Assembly: GCA_021820445.1 (NCBI GenBank)
Contig: JAKADN010000005.1
Location: forward strand, 1-64,000
Direction: 5' to 3'
DNA: 64,000 nt
DNA from: Nitrospirota bacterium
Lineage (GTDB): Bacteria > Nitrospirota > Leptospirillia > Leptospirillales > Leptospirillaceae
Part shown: positions 42,865 through 52,405 of the stretch, in pieces
Layout of the letters: the number at the start of each line of letters is the position of its first letter
Numbering within the stretch: the stretch's first letter is position 1
Program-made: the position numbers and the translations under genes
Notes under the pieces: generated by a model
What the model saw: the letters and a program-made list of their open reading frames with translations, nothing else
The model's database searches: none
Told to the model about the DNA's origin: nothing

Positions 42865-45288
42865 TCAGTGCGGCGGGAGCATTCCGGGGTGTCCGAGATG
42901 GTATCCCTGGCCGTAGTGGATCCCGATGTCACGAGCCCTTTCGAGGATCGTGGCGTCTTCGACATATTCTCCGATGGTCGGAATCCCGAGGGAATTGGCG
43001 AGGGTGACGATGGAGCGCAGGATGGCCTGGTTGACCGGCGATTCCTCGGCGAGTCCCCGGATGAAATCCCCTTCGATCTTGAGAAAGTCTACCGGGAAGA
43101 AGCGAAGGTAGTTGAGGGAGGCGTATCCTGCTCCGAAGTCGTCGATGGCGAAACGGAATCCATTGAGTTTCAGGTTCTGGATGAACTTTTCCAGGAGACG
43201 GAGATTCCGGACCGTCTCCCGCTCCGTGATCTCGAAGACGATCTGATGCGGAGAGATTCCGGCGATCCGGACGATCGTGGTGACCGTGGCCAGAAAGTCC
43301 GCGATGATGAGGGAGCGGGGGGAGAGATTGACGAAGACCGGGCCCCGGAAGCCGATCCGGACGATTTCAGAAAAGGCCTTCTCCATGGACAGGTAGTCCA
43401 TGCGGGCGATCAGCCCCGCCTCTTCGACGGTTTCGATGAATTCGGAGGCCGGAATCAGGGTTGGGTCGTCGTCGGAGAGGGTGATCCGGCTCAGGACCTC
43501 GTATCCGTAGAGGGTCTCCGACGAAAGCGCGAGGATCGGCTGGAAGACGGGGACGATCCGCTTTTCCTTGATGGCGTTGATGATCAGGACCTGATTTTCT
43601 CCCGCCGCCCGGAAGGCCTCGGCCACGTCGTCCTCGCTCGCCTCGACCACAAGGTCTCTTCCGAGCTTCTTGGCCCGGTACATCATGTGGTCCGCCACGA
43701 CGAAGAGATCCCGGGGCTTCTTTGCGTGGATCGGATAGGTTGCGATGCCGACGGAGACCGTCAGCGTGACCGGCGTCGGGAGATCCGGCGGGAAGACCCG
43801 AAACTTCCGGACCTCTTCCTGGATCCTCTCCGCCACTCCCCGGGCCTGGGCCATGTCGGACTCGCTGGCGATCACGGCGAATTCGTCGCCCCCGTACCGG
43901 CAGACGAGATCCCCCGTCCGGCAAGCCTTCTCCAGAAGCCGGGCCAGGGCCTGGAGCACGAGGTCTCCGACGGCATGGCCGTAGGTGTCGTTGATCCGCT
44001 TGAAGTTGTCGCAGTCGATCAGGAGAAGCGAGGACGGGACATTGTGGCGCAGGGCCCGTTCGGCCTCGTATTCCATGAGATCCCAGAAGATCCGCTGGTT
44101 GTGAAGGCCGGTCAGCGGATCCCGGCTTGCGTAGTACTCGATCTCCTTGGTGTAGAGGTACATGGCCTTGACCGAGCCCAGGACGTTGATCACGGTTGTC
44201 AGCAGGCTCTCCACCACGAGCTGGCCGGTCATGTCCCGCATCTTCCCGGAATGGATCCCGACCCCCGCGATTCCTCCGACTTTGGGGGATTCGAGGATCA
44301 GCGTCTTGGTCGAGAGTCGGAGAACCGAGAGGTCAATTTCGGGAAGAGGGCTGTCGGGATCGAGGATGTTGTGATAGATCGTGAGGGTGGGAAGGCTCCT
44401 GAACTCGGGATGGTTCCGGATCGTCTCGTCGAGGATCTGGTGCATGAGCGTTTTCGTTTTCTCGGAGGGGCGGGCGCGCCAGAAGATGTCGAGTTCGTAG
44501 ACCTCTTCCCGCGTGACGAAGAGGGAGAACAGGAAGTAGCTTCCGATGACTTCGTTGAAGTCGGCGAGCATCTTGCGGACATGCTCCTTCCAGTCCGTGA
44601 TGACGTTCGAGGTGATGATGAAGCGCTCGATCAGCCGGAGTTCGAAGTGCAGGACCCGGATGGTCCGGTCCTCCATCTTCCAGAAGATCAGGAAAAGGAA
44701 GAAGAAGAGAACCATGAGGAGCACGACTCCTCCCGTCGTGGTCGTCTGGAGATGATGGATCTTCTGACGGAGAATAAGCGTCTTCTGCTCTTTGCTCTTG
44801 AGAAGGCGCCAGAGGGAGAGGGTCATTCCGACCATCCGGTTCTGGACGGCCTCCGGGAGGAGGGATGTCCCGCCCCGGGAGGATCGCATGGTCGCGACGG
44901 AATAGGCGGAATAGGAAAAGAGGGAGAGGAGTCCCCGGTAGGTTTCGATCTCCTCGGGGCTCTCGAGAACGCCCTTTCTTGCGATGGCGGAGAGGGCGGA
45001 CATGGCCTGGATCCGGTAGGCGCGGAACAGGGAGAAGCGGTCGGGGGTGACCGGGAGGGTGCCCTTTTCCTGCATGATGGCCAGGCTCGTCAGAACCGAT
45101 TCGGTGTCGGAGAGGGCGGCGGCGAGGCGGCTTTCCTGGCGGTCGAGAGCGGTCTTTTCCCGGTTCTCGGAGAAATAGAACCCCCCGAGGACGATCTCTC
45201 CCGCCAGAATCAGGAACAGGGCAAGACCCAGATAGGAGCTCGCCCCGATCGAACGGAGAAAGCGGAGAGGGGAAAGGGCTCTGTTCAT
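42865..45288 (-). CDS. Membrane GGDEF-EAL protein (c-di-GMP turnover)
   Basis: An 807-residue protein. It has an N-terminal membrane segment (about 17-38), a periplasmic region to about 185, a second membrane segment (VVLLMVLFFFLFLIFW), a cytosolic GAF-like region, a GGDEF domain (RYGGDEFAV, with an RTGD inhibitory site five residues before it) and a C-terminal EAL domain. The EAL signature reads EVL, but catalytic residues in NLSPRS, EITERE, DDFGAGYASL, LKIEG and GEYVE are kept, so both cyclase and phosphodiesterase activity are possible. It probably converts a periplasmic signal into c-di-GMP changes. The ribosome binding site before 45288 is weak. Confidence 0.92.
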   Translation of the reverse strand: MNRALSPLRFLRSIGASSYLGLALFLILAGEIVLGGFYFSENREKTALDRQESRLAAALSDTESVLTSLAIMQEKGTLPVTPDRFSLFRAYRIQAMSALSAIARKGVLESPEEIETYRGLLSLFSYSAYSVATMRSSRGGTSLLPEAVQNRMVGMTLSLWRLLKSKEQKTLILRQKIHHLQTTTTGGVVLLMVLFFFLFLIFWKMEDRTIRVLHFELRLIERFIITSNVITDWKEHVRKMLADFNEVIGSYFLFSLFVTREEVYELDIFWRARPSEKTKTLMHQILDETIRNHPEFRSLPTLTIYHNILDPDSPLPEIDLSVLRLSTKTLILESPKVGGIAGVGIHSGKMRDMTGQLVVESLLTTVINVLGSVKAMYLYTKEIEYYASRDPLTGLHNQRIFWDLMEYEAERALRHNVPSSLLLIDCDNFKRINDTYGHAVGDLVLQALARLLEKACRTGDLVCRYGGDEFAVIASESDMAQARGVAERIQEEVRKFRVFPPDLPTPVTLTVSVGIATYPIHAKKPRDLFVVADHMMYRAKKLGRDLVVEASEDDVAEAFRAAGENQVLIINAIKEKRIVPVFQPILALSSETLYGYEVLSRITLSDDDPTLIPASEFIETVEEAGLIARMDYLSMEKAFSEIVRIGFRGPVFVNLSPRSLIIADFLATVTTIVRIAGISPHQIVFEITERETVRNLRLLEKFIQNLKLNGFRFAIDDFGAGYASLNYLRFFPVDFLKIEGDFIRGLAEESPVNQAILRSIVTLANSLGIPTIGEYVEDATILERARDIGIHYGQGYHLGHPGMLPPH

Positions 45289-45430
45289 GGGGGCGGACGC
45301 CTTCCCTTCAGGATGAATTCCGGTTGGTTCGATCGCCCCTCCCCCAAAGGGACGCTCCCTTCTTCGGGAGAACTGAAGTCAGTCTATAGAAAACGGCAGG
45401 AAGGGTAAAGAACGACCCATACAATATATT

Positions 45431-46159
45431 TTATTCTTTCCGGGAGATCCTGGGAAGAGGAGGGACTGATTGACCGAGGATCGTCCGGGCTTTCGCGAGG
45501 ATCGCCCCCATCATGGCCGGGGTGAGAAGCCCTGTCTGGGTGTTCCGGGCGCTGGGATGGTAGCAGGCCAGAAGCGCCGGAAGTCCGGGGGAGGCGGGGA
45601 TGAAGCGCCCGTGGGCAAACGGGGGAAAAGGGGGAGGCGACGGGGAGGTCACGGAGGCCAGCATTTTCCGGTATTCCCGGTAGGCCACCGCCCCCAGGAC
45701 CAGCACGAGGGACAGACGTTCGAGAGAGCGGAACTCCCGTTCAAGGAAGGGCCGGCACGCGTCATACTCCGCCGGAGTCGGTTTGTTCTGAGGCGGTGCG
45801 CACCGGACGACGGCCGAGACATAGAGATCGTAAAGGCGGAGGCCGTCGTTTTTTGACACCGAGGTGGGCTGGTTGCAGAATCCCGCCTCGTAGAGCGCCC
45901 GGTAGAGAAAATCCCCCGAGCGGTCCCCGGTGAAGACGCGGCCCGTGCGGTTTCCGCCGTGGGCCGCGGGAGCCAGCCCCAGGATCCAGAAGCGGGCGTC
46001 GGGGTCCCCGAAGCCCGGAACGGGTCGGCCCCAGTAGGTCTCCACCGAATGGCGGGCCACCTTTTCGCGGGCCACCTTTTCCCGCCAGTCGACGAGCCGG
46101 GGACAGCGACGGCATTCGACGATTTCTGACGCGAGGGTCAAAAGATCCTTTTGTCCCAA
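45431..46159 (-). CDS. Uracil-DNA glycosylase, family 5 (UdgB) type
   Basis: Removes uracil and some other deaminated bases from DNA. The 242-residue protein has N-terminal Cys pair CRRC for the [4Fe-4S] cluster, motif A GLAPAAHGGNRTGRVFTGD (the Ala-rich form without the usual catalytic Asp/Asn, typical of family 5), further Cys residues in GFCNQP and VVRCAPP, and the C-terminal HPSARNTQTG motif. The stop lies 15 bases past the ThiO gene end in a leftward pair. Confidence 0.9.
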   Translation of the reverse strand: MGQKDLLTLASEIVECRRCPRLVDWREKVAREKVARHSVETYWGRPVPGFGDPDARFWILGLAPAAHGGNRTGRVFTGDRSGDFLYRALYEAGFCNQPTSVSKNDGLRLYDLYVSAVVRCAPPQNKPTPAEYDACRPFLEREFRSLERLSLVLVLGAVAYREYRKMLASVTSPSPPPFPPFAHGRFIPASPGLPALLACYHPSARNTQTGLLTPAMMGAILAKARTILGQSVPPLPRISRKE

Positions 46160-46174
46160 GGAGATCCGCCGAGC

Positions 46175-47314
46175 CTATTCGGTCCGGTTCTTCAGAAACC
46201 GGTCCGGGAGAAAGGGGAGGGAGTCCGGGGGCGCCATTCCTTCGATCCAGTCGGCCATGATCTCCCCCGTCACCGGGGCGAGGAGGATGCCGTTCCGGTA
46301 GTGGCCCCCGGCCACGAAAAGTCCCGGACATTCGGGGTGGGGCCCCAGGACCGGAAGGGCGTCGGGAGATTTGGGACGAAGACCGGACCAGGTATGGTGG
46401 AGCGGAAGCCTGAGAAGCTCCGGGGCGAGATCGGACAGCGGCGAGAGGAACTCCAGGAGTCCGGCCGGGGTGACCCGGGAGCGGGTTCCGATCGACTCTT
46501 CGGTGGCCCCGATCACCACCGTTCCATCGAGTTTCGGGACGAAATAGCCGTGGGGAGGATAGAAGACGACCCGGCGGTAGAAGGAGCCGGGGGAACGGAC
46601 CGCCAGGATCTGCCCGTTGACAGGGGCCACCGGGATGCGCGTTCCCGGAATCTCGATGTCGGAGAGCAGGGCCCCGGCGGCGAGGATCACCTTTTCGGCC
46701 TCCCGGCACCCGCCTTCGCGGTCGTGGACGAGGAGCGTCCCGTGGCCCGAGGGGACGATCCGGGTGACGGTGACGCCCTGTTCGAGAGGGATCCGCCGGC
46801 GGGTGAGGGAGCCCAGGAGGGCCTTGATGAGCCGGGGAGCGTAGACATGGCCCTCGTCGGGATAGTAGATCGCGCTGTCGAGGGAGCCGGTCAGGGCCGG
46901 CTCGAGGACCCGCGCCTCGGAGGCCTCGCAGAAGACGAGGGAGGAATCGAGGGCCGACTGCCAGGCGAAGCGGCTGCTAAGAGCCGGGCGATCCTCGGGC
47001 CTGGGGGCGACTGCGAGGATGCCGCTCCGGGCAAAGTCCGGGGAAAGCCCCGTTTCCTCCTCGAGACGGGCGACGAAGTCGGGATACAGGGACAGGCTTC
47101 GCCGCATGAGATCGAGGAAGGGGCCGGGGCTGTCGGTTTCGTTCATGGGGCCAAGGATCCCCGCGGCGGCATGGGTGGCCAGCCCTCCGGGCTCCTGGCA
47201 CTCGAGGATGCGCGACTTCCTCCCCCGGCAGGAGAGATGCCAGGCGATCGAACAACCGACGATTCCCCCTCCGACAATGATCACCTCGTCCTGGCTTCCC
47301 GTCTTGCCTCCCAT
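46175..47314 (-). CDS. thiO: Glycine oxidase ThiO (FAD-dependent)
   Basis: Oxidises glycine to iminoglycine for the thiazole half of thiamine. The 379-residue DAO-family flavoprotein has EVIIVGGGIVGCSIAWHL (FAD-binding GxGxxG), the HAAAGILGPMNE segment, VNGQILAVRSP, VIGATEES and the C-terminal LFVAGGHYRNGILLAPVTG. These match ThiO rather than amino-acid dehydrogenases. No other thiamine gene is in the window. Confidence 0.88.
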   Translation of the reverse strand: MGGKTGSQDEVIIVGGGIVGCSIAWHLSCRGRKSRILECQEPGGLATHAAAGILGPMNETDSPGPFLDLMRRSLSLYPDFVARLEEETGLSPDFARSGILAVAPRPEDRPALSSRFAWQSALDSSLVFCEASEARVLEPALTGSLDSAIYYPDEGHVYAPRLIKALLGSLTRRRIPLEQGVTVTRIVPSGHGTLLVHDREGGCREAEKVILAAGALLSDIEIPGTRIPVAPVNGQILAVRSPGSFYRRVVFYPPHGYFVPKLDGTVVIGATEESIGTRSRVTPAGLLEFLSPLSDLAPELLRLPLHHTWSGLRPKSPDALPVLGPHPECPGLFVAGGHYRNGILLAPVTGEIMADWIEGMAPPDSLPFLPDRFLKNRTE

Positions 47315-47339
47315 GTCCGACCTTTTCCCTTTCGCTGTG

Positions 47340-47369
47340 TTGTGGGACTTTTCCCCTTTGGTGTAGTAT
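47340..47369 (+). promoter_or_regulatory. Candidate promoter of the UDP-glucose dehydrogenase gene
   Basis: TTGTGG at 47340-47345 and TAGTAT at 47364-47369, 18 bases apart and 46 bases before the GTG start. Moderate match to consensus. Confidence 0.45.
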
Positions 47370-47415
47370 CACACCGACGGGACCATTTCATCAATCGTTT
47401 CCGGAGGGAGGGATC

Positions 47416-48753
47416 GTGAAACTCTGTGTGGTGGGATCGGGATATGTGGGGCTGGTGACGGCGGTCGGATTTGCCGAAATGGGCCACACCGTCATCGGTG
47501 TGGATCGGGACGAGCGAAAGATCGCGCTTCTCTCCCAGGGCCGCTCTCCGATCTACGAACCCGGACTTGAGGAACTCCTCCGGAGGAACATGGAGGGGGG
47601 ACGTCTGTCCTTCACCACCGATCTGGCTTCAGGTGTCGCGTCGAGCCTGTTCTGCTTTATCGCCGTCGGGACTCCGAACGCCGACGACGGGTCGGCCGAC
47701 CTGGGGGCCGTGCTCGAGGTGGCGGGCGATATCGCAAAAAACATCAAGGAATACCGGATCGTCGTCGTGAAATCGACCGTTCCGGTGGGAACCTCGACGA
47801 AGGTGGCCGAGTCCATCCGGAAGGTTCTGGAGCCATCCGGGAAGGATTCCCGGAGCCTGTTCGACGTGGTCTCGAATCCCGAGTTCCTGAAGGAGGGATC
47901 GGCCCTGGACGACGTGCTCCGACCGGATCGGGTGGTGGTCGGGGTCGACAACCCCCGCGTCGGGGAGCTGATGAAGGAACTCTATGCTCCCTTCACGCGA
48001 AACGGCCATCCGGTCTATCTCATGGACATTCCCTCCGCCGAACTCACCAAATACGCTTCCAACGCCTTTCTGGCGACCAAGATCTCCTTCATCAACAAGA
48101 TGGCCGAGATTTGCGACAAGACCGGGGCGGACATCATGAATGTCAGGCTCGGCATGGGATCGGACCCCCGGATCGGCATGCCCTTTCTTTATGCCGGCGT
48201 CGGCTACGGCGGTTCCTGCTTCCCGAAGGACGTGAAGGCCCTCATCCATACCGGAGCGGCCCTCGATATCCCCATGGGGATCCTTTCCGAGGTCGAGGCG
48301 ATCAACGAAGAGCAGAAACGGATCCCCGGCCGTCTCGTCGATGCCCTCTTTCCTGGGCGGTCGGATCTGTCGGTCGCGATCTGGGGCGGAGCCTTCAAGG
48401 CCGAAACCGACGACATCCGGGAGGCCTCCTCCCTCGTGCTCCTCGACCATCTCATCGCCCGGGGGGCGCACATCGCCCTCTACGATCCGGAGGCCATGGG
48501 AAACCTCAAGGCCCGGTACGGCGACCGGGTCCGCTTTGGAAAGGATCCCTACGATGTCGTGGCCGGGGCGAATGTCCTCTGTCTTCTCACCGAATGGCGC
48601 ATCTTCCGGACGCCAGACTGGGACCGGGTCAAGGCCCTCATGGAGCGTCCGGTGGTGATCGACGGCCGCAACCAGTACGATCCCCGGGACCTTTCATCCC
48701 GCGGAATCGAATGTTATGGAATCGGCCGGGGCCGTTCGAGGGACGCCAGGTAG
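47416..48753 (+). CDS. ugd: UDP-glucose 6-dehydrogenase
   Basis: Oxidises UDP-glucose to UDP-glucuronate, the precursor for UDP-xylose and acidic polysaccharide. The 445-residue product has KLCVVGSGYVGLVTAVGFAEMG (NAD site), VGTPNADDGSADL, VVSNPEFLKEGSA, the catalytic GYGGSCFPKDVKAL (Cys about 260) and the C-terminal AFKAETDDIREASS. Standard length. The start is GTG 47416 with GGAGGGAGG upstream. Its last 40 bases overlap the convergent DUF488 gene. UDP-xylose synthase lies at 52402. Confidence 0.96.
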   Translation: MKLCVVGSGYVGLVTAVGFAEMGHTVIGVDRDERKIALLSQGRSPIYEPGLEELLRRNMEGGRLSFTTDLASGVASSLFCFIAVGTPNADDGSADLGAVLEVAGDIAKNIKEYRIVVVKSTVPVGTSTKVAESIRKVLEPSGKDSRSLFDVVSNPEFLKEGSALDDVLRPDRVVVGVDNPRVGELMKELYAPFTRNGHPVYLMDIPSAELTKYASNAFLATKISFINKMAEICDKTGADIMNVRLGMGSDPRIGMPFLYAGVGYGGSCFPKDVKALIHTGAALDIPMGILSEVEAINEEQKRIPGRLVDALFPGRSDLSVAIWGGAFKAETDDIREASSLVLLDHLIARGAHIALYDPEAMGNLKARYGDRVRFGKDPYDVVAGANVLCLLTEWRIFRTPDWDRVKALMERPVVIDGRNQYDPRDLSSRGIECYGIGRGRSRDAR

Positions 48754-49106
48754 TCCCGGAGAACGATGGCGTTGTTGTGCTCGGGGTCCTTCGCTCCATA
48801 CAGGAGCAGGAGACGGGGATGGGATGCGGTGTCCTCCTTTTCCCGAAGAAGACGGAGATCTTCTTCGATCCGGGAGCGACCCTCTTCGAGTTCGGCCCGA
48901 TAGCGCTCCCGAAAGATCCCGAATTCGTCGGGATGGGCATGAAACCATTGCCGGAGGGACGGGGAGGGGGCCCAGTCCTTCATCCACCGGAGGCCGGGGA
49001 TGGCCTCCTTTCTGATCCCCCTGGGCCAGAGCCGGTCCACCAGCAGTGGGATTTCTCCCTTTTCAACCGTCGGGGAGCCGTAAATTCGTGCGACCCGGAT
49101 CTTCAT
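48714..49106 (-). CDS. DUF488-family (YeaO-like) protein
   Basis: A 130-residue protein with the family's RIYGSPTVEKGEIPLLVDRLWPRGIRKE opening, WMKDWAPSPSLRQWFHAHP, FRERYRAEL and LLLLYGAKDPEHNNAIVLRDYL. The function of this family is unknown. The frame is open upstream to 49250, but AGAGGAGG before the ATG at 49106 decides the start. It overlaps ugd by 40 bases, tail to tail. Confidence 0.88.
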   Translation of the reverse strand: MKIRVARIYGSPTVEKGEIPLLVDRLWPRGIRKEAIPGLRWMKDWAPSPSLRQWFHAHPDEFGIFRERYRAELEEGRSRIEEDLRLLREKEDTASHPRLLLLYGAKDPEHNNAIVLRDYLASLERPRPIP

Positions 49107-49139
49107 GCCGTCCTCCTCTGAAAGGAATTCCCGTCGACC

Positions 49140-49862
49140 ATGCGCTATGAAGCCGATCTCCTTCCCGCCCTCTTCCGGCGCCGGGAGAAGAGATTCTCCG
49201 TCCTCGCCGACATTGTAACACCCGAGGGTCCGAATGAAGTCTGGTGCCATTGCCCCAATCCGGGGCGGCTCACGAGCTGTCTCGAATCACCGGGGACGCC
49301 GCTCTTTTTGTCCGCTCTTCCTCTCAATCCCAAAAAACCGGAAGGACTTCGCTTCCGGACGGAGCAGTCGGAGCCTCTACCCGGCGTCCGGGTGGGGATC
49401 AACCCCAATCGGGCCAACGCCCTCGCCCGGGAGATTTTGTCCGGTCCCGCCCAGGGATTCGTTTCGGGATGGACCCACGTGGGTTCCGAGGTTCCCTACG
49501 GGAAGGGGAGCCGCATCGATCATCTCTACCATGACGAGACGGGGCGGCCGGTCTATGTGGAGGTCAAGAGCGTCACCTACCGTGAGGGAGACCGGGCCCT
49601 CTTTCCCGACGCGGTCTCGGAGCGAGCCCTCCGCCATCTGGCAGAGATGCTTGACCGGATTGCGGCCGGAGACCGGGCCCTTCTCCTCTTTGTCGTCCAG
49701 AGGGCGGACTGCCGGGTGGCGGCTCCGGCCGACAAGATTCATCCTGCCTACGGGGAGGCCCTCCGGAAGGCGGTCGAAAAGGGACTCGAAGTGCGGGCGG
49801 CCCAATTCGAGCCAGACCCGGTTGGAATCCACTACCGGGGAGAGATGCCGGTCGTCTTTTGA
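49140..49862 (+). CDS. sfsA: SfsA family protein
   Basis: A 240-residue nuclease-like protein of the sugar fermentation stimulation family. Features: RREKRFSVLADI, HCPNPGRLTSCL, GINPNRANALARE, SRIDHLYHDETGRPVYVEVKSVTYREGDRALFPD (PD-(D/E)XK-like core) and ERALRHLAEML. The length is standard. The biochemical role is uncertain: nucleic-acid binding and regulation of sugar use have been proposed for the family. Confidence 0.93.
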   Translation: MRYEADLLPALFRRREKRFSVLADIVTPEGPNEVWCHCPNPGRLTSCLESPGTPLFLSALPLNPKKPEGLRFRTEQSEPLPGVRVGINPNRANALAREILSGPAQGFVSGWTHVGSEVPYGKGSRIDHLYHDETGRPVYVEVKSVTYREGDRALFPDAVSERALRHLAEMLDRIAAGDRALLLFVVQRADCRVAAPADKIHPAYGEALRKAVEKGLEVRAAQFEPDPVGIHYRGEMPVVF

Positions 49863-49986
49863 CGGGTTTTTTGCGGGATCACGGGGAGTCGAGGCTTCGG
49901 GTCTGACGCGGCTCAGGGTCCTTGTCTGAAAAGGGAACGAGGATCTCGGGATTCCCTGGATCGGCTTGGGATGTGGTCGAATTTCC

Positions 49987-50253
49987 TCATTCGTAATATG
50001 TCCACATGCGGAGAACTTTCACGACTTTTTCGTCTGCGAGGACCTGATACACGAGGCGGTGGTGGATATTGATGCGCCGGGAATACGCTCCGGACAAATC
50101 GCCGACCAATTTTTCGTAGGGGGGCGGATTCCGGAACGGATCCTCCGCCAGGATGGAGAGCAGTTTTTCTGTCTTGGGTCTCAGGCCAGAGCGGGAAATC
50201 TTCCTGGCATCGATCTGGGCTTGTTTGGTATAGACGATTTTCCAATTCACCAT
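49987..50253 (-). CDS. yoeB: YoeB-type mRNA interferase toxin
   Basis: An 88-residue RelE-superfamily toxin that cleaves mRNA at the ribosome. Visible: WKIVYTKQAQIDARKI, KTEKLLSILAEDPFRNPPPYEKLVGDLSGAYSRRINIHHRLVYQV and KVLRMWTYYE, with catalytic Glu, Arg and His and the terminal Tyr-Tyr of the YoeB group. It overlaps the antitoxin gene by seven bases, antitoxin first, as usual. Confidence 0.93.
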   Translation of the reverse strand: MVNWKIVYTKQAQIDARKISRSGLRPKTEKLLSILAEDPFRNPPPYEKLVGDLSGAYSRRINIHHRLVYQVLADEKVVKVLRMWTYYE

Positions 50254-50489
50254 TCAGGTTCAATGGCGCATTCGTCAACCGCCTGAGCGAGGCCTTCCCG
50301 TATCGTCTCCCGCATTCCGGGGATGGATAGCAAATACAATGTCTCGTTTATGGCAGTCCAGTCGCTCTCCGAAAGCAATACGGCATTATGCCTTTTTCCA
50401 GTAATGACAATTGGTTTGTGAGTTTCCGCCGCCTCATCGATCAGATTGTAGAGGTTTGATCTGGCATCGGTCGCTTTTATGGTCGTCAA
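50247..50489 (-). CDS. yefM: YefM-type antitoxin (Phd/YefM family)
   Basis: An 80-residue antitoxin that neutralises YoeB and represses its own operon. The N-terminal DNA-binding half reads TTIKATDARSNLYNLIDEAAE and HKPIVITGKRHNAVLLSESDW. The C-terminal helix (ETIREGLAQAVDECAIEPEW) binds the toxin. The start is TTG 50489 with GGAGG six bases upstream, downstream of a recognisable operator. Confidence 0.93.
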   Translation of the reverse strand: MTTIKATDARSNLYNLIDEAAETHKPIVITGKRHNAVLLSESDWTAINETLYLLSIPGMRETIREGLAQAVDECAIEPEW

Positions 50490-50507
50490 GGGGCACCTCC
50501 ATTTTCT

Positions 50508-50536
50508 GTCGTACGGTTTTGCGTACGTTTTGGCAA
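50508..50536 (-). promoter_or_regulatory. Promoter and paired palindromic operator of yefM-yoeB
   Basis: On the minus strand, TTGCCA (50536-50531) and TACGAC (50513-50508) are 17 bases apart. Two CGTACG palindromes at 50510-50515 and 50522-50527 lie in the spacer and -10, with centres 12 bases apart. That is the layout known for the E. coli YefM operator, whose core is TGTACA. It explains autorepression. Confidence 0.65.
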
Positions 50537-50719
50537 GGGGAAGACTCCAGTCATTCCATTGCTATGAACAGCATTTGGCTCAGAAAGACCGGACCTCATC
50601 GACAGGCGGTGGTGCGTGGATCTCTCTTGAGCTTTTTTCCCAAAAAAGGGACAATCGAGGCTTGCCTGATCTTTTGCCCCAAAGGAAAAAACGGATAGGA
50701 ATTGCGAAGGAGTCTGACG

Positions 50720-52405
50720 ATGCGCAGCGACATCATGAAAAAAGGGGTCGACCGGGCCCCCAACAGGAGCCTTTTGAAGGCCTGCGGGCTGACCGACGCG
50801 GACATGGAGAAACCCTTCGTGGCGGTCGCGAACTCCTATGTGGGGATCGTTCCCGGCCACGTCCATCTGAACCGGCTGGGCGAGATTGCCCGGGAAGAAA
50901 TCCGGGCGGCGGGCGCCGTTCCCTTCGAATTCAACACCATCGGGGTCGACGACGGCATCGCCATGGGCCATGGCGGGATGCGCTACTCCCTGGCCAGCCG
51001 GGAACTGATCGCCGACGCCATTGAGACGATGGTCATGGCCCATCCCTTCGACGGAATGCTCTGTCTCACGAACTGCGACAAGATCACCCCCGGGATGATG
51101 ATGGGCTCCCTCCGGGTCAACATCCCCACCGTCATGGTCTCCGGCGGCCCCATGGAGGCGGGGCGCCTCAAGAGCGGCGAGGTGGTGGACCTCATCTCCG
51201 TCTTCGAGGGGGTGGGGGCGCTCAAGGCCGGGAAGATCTCCGAAGAGCGGCTGAAGGAGATCGAGGACGAGGGATGTCCGACCTGCGGATCCTGCTCCGG
51301 AATGTTCACCGCCAATTCGATGAACTGCCTGGCCGAGGTGCTGGGCATCGCCCTTCCGGGCAACGGGACGATCCTCGCGACCGATCCCGCCCGGGAGGAG
51401 CTTGTGAGAAAGGCCGCGCGACGGGCTGTCGACCTTGCCCGGTCCGGACGGAACATCCGGGAGTTCGTCAATGCCCGCTCCCTCGCCAATGCCCTGGTGC
51501 TCGATATCGCCATGGGAGGCTCTTCCAACACGATCCTGCATGCCATGGCCGTCGCCCACGAGGCGGAGATCCCCTTCTCCATGAAGCGGATCAACGAACT
51601 CGCCGACCGGGTCCCCTATATCTGCAAGGTCTCGCCGGCCGGCTCCTACCACATCCAGGACGTCGCCCAGGCGGGAGGCGTGATGGCGATCATGAAGGAG
51701 CTGTCGACGATTCCCGGCCTTCTGGATCTCGAGGTCGAGTCGGTGTCGGGAAAGACCCTGGGACAGATGGTCGCCGAGGCGGAGGTCCGGGACCGGGATG
51801 TGATCCGGACCATTGATCGTGCCTACAGCGCCAAGGGAGGGCTCGCCATTCTCTACGGTTCGCTGGCCCCCGAAGGAAGCGTGGTCAAGGTCGGGGCCGT
51901 GGATCCCGCCATGCGCCGCTTTGAGGGGCCTGCAGTCATCTTCGAATCCCAGGAGGCCGCCTGCGACGGGATCCTGGGGGGGAAGGTCCGGGCAGGGGAT
52001 GTGGTCGTGATTCGCTACGAGGGACCCGCCGGCGGCCCCGGCATGCAGGAGATGCTGGCGCCGACCGCCAATCTGATGGGGATGGGGCTGGGGGACAAGG
52101 TGGCTCTGGTGACAGACGGCCGCTTCTCCGGTGGCACCCGCGGAGCCTGCATCGGCCACATCTCGCCCGAGGCCTCGGCCGGCGGCCCGATCGGCCTGGT
52201 GATGCCGGGCGACCGGATCCGGCTCGACCTCGACGCCAGGACCCTCGACCTTCTCGTCTCCGAAGAGGAACTGGCCCGGAGACGGAAGAGCTTCAAGCCA
52301 CTTCCTCCCAAGGTGACCCGGGGCTATCTGGCCCGGTATGCAGCCCTCGTGGAAAGCGGAAGCCGGGGCGCCGTCCTCAGGACTCCCGGGCAGGCGATCT
52401 CTTGA
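50720..52405 (+). CDS. ilvD: Dihydroxy-acid dehydratase
   Basis: Dehydrates 2,3-dihydroxy acids to the keto acids of valine and isoleucine. The 561-residue product shows [25 protein letters not shown], the Fe-S ligands in [13 protein letters not shown] and [30 protein letters not shown], and [21 protein letters not shown] near the C-terminus. The frame is open to 50702, but GAAGGAG points to ATG 50720. It complements cimA at 31920. It shares an operon with UDP-xylose synthase (TTGA overlap). Confidence 0.96.
   Translation: MRSDIMKKGVDRAPNRSLLKACGLTDADMEKPFVAVANSYVGIVPGHVHLNRLGEIAREEIRAAGAVPFEFNTIGVDDGIAMGHGGMRYSLASRELIADAIETMVMAHPFDGMLCLTNCDKITPGMMMGSLRVNIPTVMVSGGPMEAGRLKSGEVVDLISVFEGVGALKAGKISEERLKEIEDEGCPTCGSCSGMFTANSMNCLAEVLGIALPGNGTILATDPAREELVRKAARRAVDLARSGRNIREFVNARSLANALVLDIAMGGSSNTILHAMAVAHEAEIPFSMKRINELADRVPYICKVSPAGSYHIQDVAQAGGVMAIMKELSTIPGLLDLEVESVSGKTLGQMVAEAEVRDRDVIRTIDRAYSAKGGLAILYGSLAPEGSVVKVGAVDPAMRRFEGPAVIFESQEAACDGILGGKVRAGDVVVIRYEGPAGGPGMQEMLAPTANLMGMGLGDKVALVTDGRFSGGTRGACIGHISPEASAGGPIGLVMPGDRIRLDLDARTLDLLVSEEELARRRKSFKPLPPKVTRGYLARYAALVESGSRGAVLRTPGQAIS

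Noticed and set aside
47416-49106. Sequencing error causing the 40-base overlap of ugd and the DUF488 gene
   Set aside because: Both reading frames keep family-like C-termini to the stop, so a true convergent overlap is more likely.
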